From an uncultured Lentisphaeria bacterium (lineage in GTDB: Bacteria; Verrucomicrobiota; Lentisphaeria; Victivallales; Victivallaceae): DNA of 5,314 bases. The notes beneath the pieces were generated by a model, which saw only the letters and a list, made by a program, of their open reading frames with translations, was not told the DNA's origin and did not search any database. The stretch spans positions 1 through 5,314 of the forward strand of contig CAIJKT010000932.1 of the NCBI GenBank assembly GCA_903821255.1. Direction: 5' to 3'. This document shows positions 1 through 5,314 of the stretch, piece after piece. A program made the position numbers and the translations under genes. How positions within the stretch are numbered: position 1 is the stretch's first letter; every line of letters begins with the position of its first letter.

Positions 1-6
1 CGATCT

Positions 7-741
7 ATGAAACGGCAACAGAATTTTACACTCGTCGAACTCCTCGTGGTGATAGCCATCATCGCAATTCTGGCATCAATGTTGCTGCCTGCGTTAAACA
101 AGGCGCGTAGAATGGCTTACCAGGCAACCTGCATCAGCAATCAGAAACAAATTGGCACCGGAGTAGCGCAATACATTAATGATTTCCAGGACCGGATTCC
201 GGCGGCAACTTATGTTAACGACGCTCTTCAGGGAACAGGCAATCCATGGGACTGGGTGATATTACCCTATCTCAATAAGAACTTCAAAATATATTCTTGT
301 CCGGAAGACAGAGGATATACCAGGCCTTTTTACACCAGTAAACCGCAGTCGTATGCCATCAACCAGGCGGCGGATACTCCTACCGCAGATATTCCACGTA
401 ATCCATGCCGGAAAAAAATTTCTAAAATAAAGACCACGAGTTCCTCGCTGTTGACAATCTGTATCAATGTCGGATGGAAAACCAGCGGATACAACCAGGG
501 CGGCGGATTTGTCGGACGGAATGCAACTTGCTGTGTCGACTATAGCACCACTCATATTGCCCCGTTCGGCAATACAAACCAACTGTTCGCCACTGGCCAT
601 AATAACGGCACTACCGCGCTGATGATAGACGGAGCGGTAAAGCATTTGCGTTATTTTGAATACCAGGGGTATTGGAATAACCCGTCTGGAACCAAACTGT
701 TGTCAAGACCACTCTGGAATATCAACAATATATCGTGGTGA
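7..741 (+). CDS. Prepilin-like secreted protein with N-terminal methylation/cleavage motif and C-terminal H-X9-DG motif
   Basis: A 244-residue type IV pilin / type II secretion pseudopilin-like protein. Residues 1-6 form a short basic leader. The hydrophobic helix starts at Phe7 ([16 protein letters not shown], running to about residue 30), and Glu11 sits at the conserved +5 position. A soluble domain follows, with Cys98-Pro99 in a YSCPED context often seen in this group. Near the C-terminus His198, nine residues, then Asp208-Gly209 give the H-X9-DG signature of a large pilin-like family abundant in Lentisphaerae and Planctomycetes. Its role is unknown; surface display or association with a secretion apparatus is inference. 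Oddity: the residue before the cleavage site is Asn6, not the usual Gly. ATG at 7 gives a normal-length leader, but only six bases lie upstream, so the ribosome site cannot be seen and an earlier start is possible. The gene stops with TGA, and the frame then stays open for 28 more codons. A 388-base gap separates it from the enzyme operon. Confidence 0.9.
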   Translation: MKRQQNFTLVELLVVIAIIAILASMLLPALNKARRMAYQATCISNQKQIGTGVAQYINDFQDRIPAATYVNDALQGTGNPWDWVILPYLNKNFKIYSCPEDRGYTRPFYTSKPQSYAINQAADTPTADIPRNPCRKKISKIKTTSSSLLTICINVGWKTSGYNQGGGFVGRNATCCVDYSTTHIAPFGNTNQLFATGHNNGTTALMIDGAVKHLRYFEYQGYWNNPSGTKLLSRPLWNINNISW

Positions 742-807
742 TTGCAAACTAATCAGAGCTGGATTAACGATGGAGCTCCGCCGGGACTGGACATAAATTG
801 GCCTGCC

Positions 808-975
808 TTATACCAGTTCGCGATCTGAAAGCAAGTAAAGACAAGTGCAGTTTTGATAATTATTAGAGAATGGCGATATAAGTCCAATATAAATATCGGG
901 GAATGAAGCTGTTTTCAAGGCCTTGCCTTCCCGCCATGCCGGATGCGTATTGTACGAGTTCAGTCGCTTCGCCAT
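808..975 (-). CDS. Doubtful small antisense ORF, 55 residues, no recognised family
   Basis: This is the only ORF in the gap that is not a shadow of a real gene. On the minus strand an ATG at 975-973 is preceded by a GGAG six bases upstream and opens a 55-codon frame. A TTG at 1005-1003 could lengthen it to 65 residues. The peptide starts MAKRLNSYNTHPAWREGK and continues to ALKTASF. It has no signal peptide or domain that I recognise. It overlaps the promoter candidate and the first repeat copy. An ORF this short can arise by chance, so it could be non-coding, a small gene or a remnant of a larger one. Confidence 0.18.
   Translation of the reverse strand: MAKRLNSYNTHPAWREGKALKTASFPDIYIGLISPFSNNYQNCTCLYLLSDRELV
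853..882 (+). promoter_or_regulatory. Weak sigma70-like promoter candidate
   Basis: TTGATA (853-858) resembles a -35 box and TATAAG (877-882) a -10 box, with an 18-base spacer. It points toward the hydrolase operon but would leave a leader of about 240 bases. Nothing closer to the gene matches better. The consensus is that of model bacteria and may not apply here. Confidence 0.22.
877..891. repeat. Copy 1 of AT-rich motif TATAAGTCCAATATA
   Basis: A 15-base motif that recurs at 1052-1065 in the same orientation with one base missing (TATAAGTC-AATATA). Both copies lie only in the gap upstream of the operon. A regulator-binding direct repeat is possible; chance in AT-rich DNA is the alternative. 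This copy overlaps the candidate -10 box. Confidence 0.4.
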
Positions 976-1051
976 AATCCACTCCGAAAAAGATGGAATA
1001 TGCAATTGCTATCTGCTTTATGATTGCGACTGCGACCGAGTATTTTAAAGT

Positions 1052-1065
1052 TATAAGTCAATATA
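1052..1065. repeat. Copy 2 of AT-rich motif TATAAGTCAATATA
   Basis: The second copy of the motif at 877-891, one C shorter and otherwise identical. It lies 64 bases before the start codon of the GH5-type gene, where an operator or core promoter element would be plausible. Confidence 0.4.
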
Positions 1066-1118
1066 GGCAATGAATGAAACAAATAACAGCAATTACATTA
1101 ACGTGAATTGCCAAATAC

Positions 1119-1123
1119 AGGAG
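1119..1123 (+). promoter_or_regulatory. Shine-Dalgarno site of the GH5-type gene
   Basis: AGGAG lies six bases before the ATG at 1130. It supports that start, which also yields a complete signal peptide. Confidence 0.8.
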
Positions 1124-1129
1124 TAAAAA

Positions 1130-2683
1130 ATGCGGACTATCGGGAAAGTTGTTTTGTTGATGCTATGGGGTACGGTCTCAGCATTTGCGGCAGACGATAT
1201 TTTACTGGAAGGTAACGGGGTGAAACTGTTTTATGAATTTAAAGGCGAACAGGCAGCCAGCGGATGGAGCAAAACTAAACAGATAACGTTCGTTCCACGC
1301 GACGACAACCTTGAGCTGAACGGCAATGGCTGGGATGCGAAAATCTTCCGCTTTATCGACTTGCCTGCGGGATATTATATGGTTACCGCCTGCGGCAGGG
1401 GAAAAAGTATTCAAGTTCAAATCGCTGAAGGTTTCAGCTCCAGAACGCCGCTCTTCGACTTGAATCTGTCGCGAGACGACTGGCGCACCGACTGGCGTCC
1501 GCTTCGTCTCGAAAAACCGATGAAACTGCTTCTGCTTGTCCGGGCATCGGCGCCCGGCCCTGTCGTTTCCGCGATAAAATACATCCGGATTGAGCAGGCG
1601 CAGGAGGTCGCAGAACCAGGGATTCCTTCCGCGGCGGAACTGGAAAAACAGCGTCCGCAACCCGCTATGGCGCGCGGCTGCACACTCCCCGGAGCCAAAG
1701 ATTTTCCCGATCTGCATGCGTGGGGCGCTAATGTTGTCCGCAGATTTATCAGCCTGAAACCGGAACACTATACCGCGGACGGCCTGGCCGAATACGGCGC
1801 GGACTGGGAAAAAAAGCTGGCCTCTCTGGAAACGTATTTGCAGGCGGCTCGCGACGCGGGAATGAAAGTGGCGCTGACAGTCAATGGCGAAGCCTTCGGC
1901 AAGGATGTTGCCACAGGCAAATTCTGGAGCAATCCCGGTCTGTCGGCGGTAGTCTGCAAAGTATGGCGGGGCATTGCCGAACGGCTGTTGCCGTATCGCG
2001 ACGTAATTTACGGCTATGACCTCTACAACGAACCACTGGACTGGTCGCAGATGCCTAATCCCCCGCGGCAATGGCGGGATATCGCCAAAAACGCGATCAA
2101 GGTCATCCGTGAAGTAGATAAGGAAACCTGGATCGTCTATGAAACCGGCCCCGGCGGACTCTCCTGGGGCTTTGCCGGAATGAAACCGTTGCCCGATTCC
2201 CGGATTATCTACAGCGTTCACTTTTACAGTCCGCACGAATTCACTCATCAAGGCGTCATGAACATCAAATACACGGATTTGGCTGAAGTGAAGGCTAAGC
2301 TGAATGTCAGATACCCCGGCGTAGTCAATGGTTTGCTTTGGAATAAGGAACAAATTAAAAAAGATTTGGCGTCGGCGCGCGAATTCCAGCTCAAATACCA
2401 TGTCCCGATTCTGGTTGGTGAATTCAGCGTGATCCGCTGGGCGCCGAAAGAGGATGCGGCGCAATATCTCAAGGACCTGATTGATATTTTCGAAGAATAC
2501 CAATGGTCGTGGATTTATCACGGTTTCCGTGAATGGCACGGCTGGAGCGTGGAACACGATGAGACTTTTGCCAAGCATGATTCCAACCCCAAACCGGCGG
2601 CACAGGAGACTGAGCGGGCAAAAGTCGTCAAATGCGGCCTGGCTCGCAACATTCCGGCAATAAGCCAAGAATTAAAGCCGTAG
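1130..2683 (+). CDS. Secreted GH5-type glycoside hydrolase with N-terminal beta-rich domain
   Basis: A 517-residue exported glycosidase. Residues 1-20 form a signal peptide ending AFA, with cleavage likely after Ala20. Residues 25-155 look like a beta-sandwich accessory domain, possibly carbohydrate-binding. After a linker, a GH5-type (clan GH-A) TIM barrel runs from about 180 to 475. Visible landmarks are the paired arginines 204-205 in NVVRRFI, the acid/base Glu301 in YDLYNEP, His364 and Tyr366 in HFYSPH, the nucleophile Glu431 in PILVGEF, and a Trp-rich end with Trp461 in SWIYHGFREWHGW. In GH5 enzymes the two Glu residues perform retaining hydrolysis of beta-glycosidic bonds. The barrel is complete and nothing essential is missing. 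Substrate is uncertain: GH5 covers cellulases, mannanases, xylanases and others, and I cannot assign a subfamily. Its place ahead of SGNH and arabinofuranosidase-like genes suggests a substituted hemicellulose. The start is supported by an AGGAG site six bases upstream. Confidence 0.9.
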   Translation: MRTIGKVVLLMLWGTVSAFAADDILLEGNGVKLFYEFKGEQAASGWSKTKQITFVPRDDNLELNGNGWDAKIFRFIDLPAGYYMVTACGRGKSIQVQIAEGFSSRTPLFDLNLSRDDWRTDWRPLRLEKPMKLLLLVRASAPGPVVSAIKYIRIEQAQEVAEPGIPSAAELEKQRPQPAMARGCTLPGAKDFPDLHAWGANVVRRFISLKPEHYTADGLAEYGADWEKKLASLETYLQAARDAGMKVALTVNGEAFGKDVATGKFWSNPGLSAVVCKVWRGIAERLLPYRDVIYGYDLYNEPLDWSQMPNPPRQWRDIAKNAIKVIREVDKETWIVYETGPGGLSWGFAGMKPLPDSRIIYSVHFYSPHEFTHQGVMNIKYTDLAEVKAKLNVRYPGVVNGLLWNKEQIKKDLASAREFQLKYHVPILVGEFSVIRWAPKEDAAQYLKDLIDIFEEYQWSWIYHGFREWHGWSVEHDETFAKHDSNPKPAAQETERAKVVKCGLARNIPAISQELKP

Positions 2684-2692
2684 GCAGATAAA

Positions 2693-3328
2693 ATGAAACT
2701 TTGTCTGACCGCATTCACCGCAATAATGCTTGCCGGCAACGTTTTCGGGCAGCATATAAATGAACTTCTGATCATCGGTGACGGTTTGACCAAAAACGCG
2801 CCAATGCCGGAACTCGGCTGGAACTCCAACTGGGGCATGGCCGCCACCAGCGAAGACAAGGACTATGCGCACCGGCTTCTTGCTCTGGTCAAGGCCGCTT
2901 CGCCGAATGCCAGGCTGACTCTCGATAATATTATGTATGAAGATACCATGACCGGCTGGGTCCATCTTGTTCCCAATTCCGCCGATGTGATTATCATTCA
3001 GCTTGGCGACAACTATCAGGGCGGTATTTTACCGGAGGAATATCAGAAAGCCTACCGGCAGATGATCGAAGAGCTTCGCGGAAGCTCCGGCAAAACCGTA
3101 ATCTGCATCGGCCCCTGGAGCAACAGAAAGATCGAACCTTACATTGCCGGCGCGGCGCAGGCGGCGGGCGCAAAGTTCGTCAGTCTGCGCGCAATTGCGC
3201 AAGATCCGGCCAGCCTGGCGTCGGCAGACGGGATTTATCCCGAACTTGCCGCCCGTCCGGGAAATCGCGGCATGAAGTTGATCGCGGAGGCCGTCTGGAA
3301 TGTTTTATCGGAAAAGCCGTCAAAATAA
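2693..3328 (+). CDS. Secreted SGNH-hydrolase-like protein lacking catalytic Ser and His (probable pseudoenzyme)
   Basis: A 211-residue exported protein, paralogous to the next gene. A signal peptide ends near VFG (cleavage about residue 19). The SGNH fold is marked by IIGDGL (28-32, block I), GWNSNWGMAATS with DKDYAH (42-60), and QLGDN (103-107, block III, Asn107). Block I has Gly31 where the paralogue has the nucleophile Ser34. The late motif reads RPGNRGM with Arg188 where the paralogue has His198. Each change is explained by one transition if the ancestral codons were AGT and CAT. Ester hydrolysis by the normal SGNH mechanism therefore looks impossible. The frame is intact, the signal peptide is kept and the core is well conserved, which argues for a selected non-catalytic role such as glycan binding or partnering the active copy (inference). 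The start lies nine bases after the previous stop, with only a weak AGGCAG ribosome site, so translational coupling is likely. A different catalytic arrangement remains possible. Confidence 0.82.
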   Translation: MKLCLTAFTAIMLAGNVFGQHINELLIIGDGLTKNAPMPELGWNSNWGMAATSEDKDYAHRLLALVKAASPNARLTLDNIMYEDTMTGWVHLVPNSADVIIIQLGDNYQGGILPEEYQKAYRQMIEELRGSSGKTVICIGPWSNRKIEPYIAGAAQAAGAKFVSLRAIAQDPASLASADGIYPELAARPGNRGMKLIAEAVWNVLSEKPSK

Positions 3329-3348
3329 TCAACAAGGAGACTGAAAAA

Positions 3349-4032
3349 ATGTTCGAAAAATGGTGGCTGACAGCAGCATTGGTGTTCGTCCTCAACGGTC
3401 TTGGCGTCATTGCCGGGGAAATCAAAGAAGTCGTGATTATAGGCAACAGCATCCGGCAGCACGGCAAAGCTCCGCAGATCGGCTGGAACTATGACTGGGG
3501 CATGGCCGCGACCAGCCGGGATAAGGATTATGCTCACGTTCTGTATAAGAAAATCTGTGATAAGCTTGCCAAGACGCAAAAGACCGCGCCGAAGCTTTCA
3601 CTGCCGGGCGGCGTGGTGGAGAAAGATTTTTCGAAGTGGGATCCGGGCGTTGCTAAAACTGCCGACATCATTATTGTCCAGCTCGGCGACAACTTCCGCA
3701 ATCCGCTGACCGAAGAGAAGCTGCAGAAACCATACGAGGCGATGCTTAAGGATTTTAAGGGCGGCCGCAATCCGGTTATAATCTGCGTCTCCAACTGGGG
3801 CGGCGGCAAAATGTCGGAACTGATCGGTGAAGCCGCAAAGAATCAGGGAGCCAAGTTTGTTCCGCTTGAAAAATTGGCGGCCGACCCTTTGAATAAAGCC
3901 CAAAGCGAAGGACACTTTTCTCATGGCGGCGTGAACTGGCATCCCGGCGACCGCGGCATGGAAGCGATTGCCAGCGCGATCTGGGCCGTGCTTGAACCGG
4001 AAATGGATAAGGCGATATTGATGCAAAATTAA
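3349..4032 (+). CDS. Secreted SGNH/GDSL-family hydrolase, probable carbohydrate esterase
   Basis: A 227-residue exported SGNH-type esterase. A signal peptide ends VIA (cleavage about residue 22). Block I reads IIGNS with the nucleophile Ser34 (codon 3448-3450). The signature GWNYDWGMAATS plus DKDYAH spans 45-63 and should include the block II oxyanion glycine. Block III reads QLGDN (111-115), with Asn115 as the likely oxyanion residue. The catalytic His is His198 in NWHPGDRGM. The usual Asp three residues before that His is absent (Val195), so it may work as a Ser-His dyad or take the acid from elsewhere, for example Glu187. SGNH enzymes in glycan-degrading loci commonly remove acetyl or other acyl groups; that role here is inferred from neighbours. 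It is about 16 residues longer than the preceding paralogue, mainly between 75 and 105. AAGGAG at 3334-3339, nine bases before ATG, supports the start. Confidence 0.87.
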   Translation: MFEKWWLTAALVFVLNGLGVIAGEIKEVVIIGNSIRQHGKAPQIGWNYDWGMAATSRDKDYAHVLYKKICDKLAKTQKTAPKLSLPGGVVEKDFSKWDPGVAKTADIIIVQLGDNFRNPLTEEKLQKPYEAMLKDFKGGRNPVIICVSNWGGGKMSELIGEAAKNQGAKFVPLEKLAADPLNKAQSEGHFSHGGVNWHPGDRGMEAIASAIWAVLEPEMDKAILMQN

Positions 4033-4051
4033 CAACATGAAATATTAATTT

Positions 4052-4056
4052 AAGGA
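4052..4056 (+). promoter_or_regulatory. Shine-Dalgarno site of the GH51-like gene
   Basis: AAGGA eight bases before the ATG at 4065. It picks this start over the ATG at 4037, which opens only a three-codon frame (ATG AAA TAT TAA). Confidence 0.7.
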
Positions 4057-4064
4057 ACTGTCAC

Positions 4065-5314
4065 ATGAAACGCATTAACTTGATCCGTTATGGACTTATC
4101 AGTCTGCTGGCGACCGGAATTGGCTCATTAACCGCCATCGGCGCGGAGCCGTCCGGAAAAAACACGGACGCAATTACTGTCACAACTTTACAGGAAGGAA
4201 CCCCCATCCGGTTGGTTAACGGCGGGAATTTTGAATTTTATGCCGGACCGCTCCGCGAAAAAATGAAAGACCCCGCCACGCTGAGTTCCTGGCAGAACGT
4301 TCCGCTCCGCATGCTCCGCTATCCCGGCGGAACCGCCGCCGACCATTACATCTGGGATAATCCTTCCGCCGGATATTTTATGGCTGGTAACGCAAACACC
4401 GTAGTGACTCCGGCGCAATTTATCAACCTGTGCCGGACTGTCGGCGCGGAACCGATATTTCAGGTAAACACTATGTGCGCTGATCAGACGGCGAACCGCA
4501 TTAATCCCAATAAAATCGAAATGATCAGAAAAGGAGCGCAACACGCCGCCGAATGGGTTCGGGACGCCAATATCAAAAATAAATGGAACGTGAAATACTG
4601 GGAAATCGGCAATGAAGTCTGGATCTGGCTGTATGGCAGGGAATATGCCAGCTATGTAGTTGAATACTCCAAAGCGATGAAAGCCGTTGACCCGACCATC
4701 AAAATCATTGCCTGCGGTTTGTCATGTAAAGACAAAGGCAAAGTCGGTCCGTTTAATCCCGACAGTTTCTTTAATTTCTCAAAAACCGATCCCGCCTGGA
4801 CGCCGCGCACCGCGGTAATTAACGATCCGGTCTCCTGGAACGATGCCTTGTTGACTGTTGCTGACGGTTATTTTGACTATCTTGCCCCGCATCCCTACAT
4901 CGGCGGGTTCGAGCCCGGTTTCGACGCCAAACAACGCTATCTGGCGACAACTGCGGAAATATGGCGGAATGAACGCATGAAATCACAGTATGACGCACTG
5001 CGGCGCCATCCTTCTTCCAAGGCGCGCATCGCCATCACCGAATGGGCATGTAATTTCGACACTTCCGTGCCCGGCAGCAGCGGCAAAATAAAACCAGTGC
5101 AGGGGTACTACTATATGCTGGGCAACGGCATTAATATGGCATTCTATTTCGGACGCTTCCTGGAAGATTCCAGCAATGATATCGCCATCGTGCATTCTCT
5201 GTCCGATATTCAGACCTTGTGGTACTGGCATAAAAAGGAAATGGCTAAAGGCGAGCCGCTCGCACATCCCTCGATTCTCGGCCTGCAAGTTTGGGGGAAT
5301 AATCTCGGCGTCCG
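4065..5314 (+). CDS. Secreted clan GH-A glycosidase, GH51 alpha-L-arabinofuranosidase-like (3' end outside window)
   Basis: The frame is open from ATG 4065 to the window edge, giving 416 complete residues with no stop. A signal peptide covers about residues 1-27 (hydrophobic run followed by TAIGA). The TIM barrel begins near residue 48. Landmarks fit GH51-like enzymes: RYPGG (85-89) followed by YIWDNP (95-100), acid/base Glu184 in YWEIGNEVW (codon 4614-4616), His276 and Tyr278 in APHPYIGG, and nucleophile Glu326 in ITEWACNF. These enzymes use a retaining mechanism to release terminal alpha-L-arabinofuranose from arabinoxylan or arabinan. The wording around both Glu residues departs from textbook GH51 motifs, so a neighbouring or unassigned GH-A family is possible. 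The C-terminal beta-sandwich expected in GH51 would mostly lie beyond the window. It follows the SGNH esterase by 32 bases and has its own ribosome site. Confidence 0.85.
   Translation, partial: MKRINLIRYGLISLLATGIGSLTAIGAEPSGKNTDAITVTTLQEGTPIRLVNGGNFEFYAGPLREKMKDPATLSSWQNVPLRMLRYPGGTAADHYIWDNPSAGYFMAGNANTVVTPAQFINLCRTVGAEPIFQVNTMCADQTANRINPNKIEMIRKGAQHAAEWVRDANIKNKWNVKYWEIGNEVWIWLYGREYASYVVEYSKAMKAVDPTIKIIACGLSCKDKGKVGPFNPDSFFNFSKTDPAWTPRTAVINDPVSWNDALLTVADGYFDYLAPHPYIGGFEPGFDAKQRYLATTAEIWRNERMKSQYDALRRHPSSKARIAITEWACNFDTSVPGSSGKIKPVQGYYYMLGNGINMAFYFGRFLEDSSNDIAIVHSLSDIQTLWYWHKKEMAKGEPLAHPSILGLQVWGNNLGV

Larger units (their letters stand above)
742..1129. other. Intergenic region between pilin-like gene and hydrolase operon
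   Basis: This 388-base gap is more AT-rich than its flanks, particularly from about 840 to 900 and 1040 to 1120. I see no tRNA, rRNA, CRISPR or insertion-sequence ends, and no stem plus T-run that would make a convincing terminator after the pilin gene. It does contain a weak sigma70-like promoter candidate (853-882), two copies of a TATAAGTC(C)AATATA motif (877-891 and 1052-1065) and a perfect 10-base palindrome CAAGGCCTTG (916-925). A doubtful antisense ORF lies at 808-975. Because the operon starts at 1130, its promoter and any operator are expected here. Confidence 0.7.
1130..5314 (+). other. Probable four-gene hydrolase operon, cut at the window end
   Basis: Four same-strand genes follow one another with gaps of 9, 20 and 32 bases and no terminator-like hairpin between them. 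All four products carry signal peptides, and all are carbohydrate-active or esterase-type proteins. Co-transcription is inferred from spacing and theme. No regulator, transporter or SusC/SusD-like gene is visible inside the window. The operon may continue downstream. Confidence 0.7.

Noticed and set aside
739..741. TGA recoded as Trp or Gly so that the pilin continues
   Set aside because: The enzyme genes contain no in-frame TGA, use TGG for Trp, and end with normal TAG or TAA stops. Nothing supports a variant code.
786..817. ACTGG ... CCAGT inverted repeat as a terminator after the pilin gene
   Set aside because: The stem is only five base pairs with a loop of about 22 bases and no following T-run.
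916..925. Perfect palindrome CAAGGCCTTG as an operator
   Set aside because: One 10-base palindrome in 388 bases is not far from chance expectation, and no second copy is seen, so it is mentioned only in the gap description.
1202..2668. Very long (488-residue) open frame on the minus strand opposite the GH5-type gene
   Set aside because: It lies almost entirely opposite a gene with full GH5 motifs, shows no recognisable domain, and is rich in odd runs of Arg, Phe and Gln typical of antisense shadows.
3491..3709. 72-codon + strand ORF inside the SGNH esterase gene
   Set aside because: It is out of frame within a well-supported gene, with an Arg/Ser-rich composition typical of a shifted frame.
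2672..4038. Several minus-strand ORFs opposite the two SGNH genes
   Set aside because: They are shadows of genes with clear motifs and ribosome sites on the + strand. The similarity between some of them only reflects the duplicated coding block.
4037..4048. ATG upstream of the GH51-like gene as an alternative start or leader peptide
   Set aside because: It encodes only three codons before TAA and has no clear ribosome site. The AAGGA site matches the ATG at 4065.

Overview
The window looks like part of a Lentisphaerota-type genome (Victivallales-like; inference). The main clue is a secreted-pilin gene whose N-terminus has the stretched [20 protein letters not shown] helix and whose C-terminus has an H-X9-DG motif. 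That pairing is hugely expanded in Lentisphaerae and relatives such as Planctomycetes. All neighbouring genes encode exported polysaccharide-degrading enzymes, which fits a carbohydrate-feeding anaerobe from gut, rumen or sediment. Stops are TAG and TAA in the enzyme genes and TGA in the pilin gene, so the standard genetic code applies.

Layout, all genes on the + strand: (1) 7-741, prepilin-like H-X9-DG protein. (2) 742-1129, a 388-base gap with no convincing gene. It holds a weak promoter candidate, two near-identical copies of an AT-rich 14/15-mer about 160 bases apart, a 10-base palindrome and one doubtful antisense small ORF. (3) 1130-2683, secreted GH5-type glycosidase with an N-terminal beta-rich domain. 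(4) 2693-3328, SGNH-like protein that has lost the catalytic Ser and His. (5) 3349-4032, its intact-looking SGNH esterase paralogue. (6) 4065 to the window edge, secreted clan GH-A glycosidase resembling GH51 alpha-L-arabinofuranosidases, cut by the window end.

Genes 3 to 6 are separated by only 9, 20 and 32 bases with no visible terminator, so they probably form one operon. Each protein has its own signal peptide. Together they read as an extracytoplasmic set for a substituted hemicellulose: a backbone-cutting GH5, an ester-removing SGNH enzyme with a pseudoenzyme partner, and a side-chain-removing arabinofuranosidase-like enzyme. The exact substrate cannot be read from sequence. The most interesting point is the live/dead tandem SGNH pair, followed by the pilin-like gene with Asn instead of Gly at the prepilin cleavage site next to the enzyme operon.
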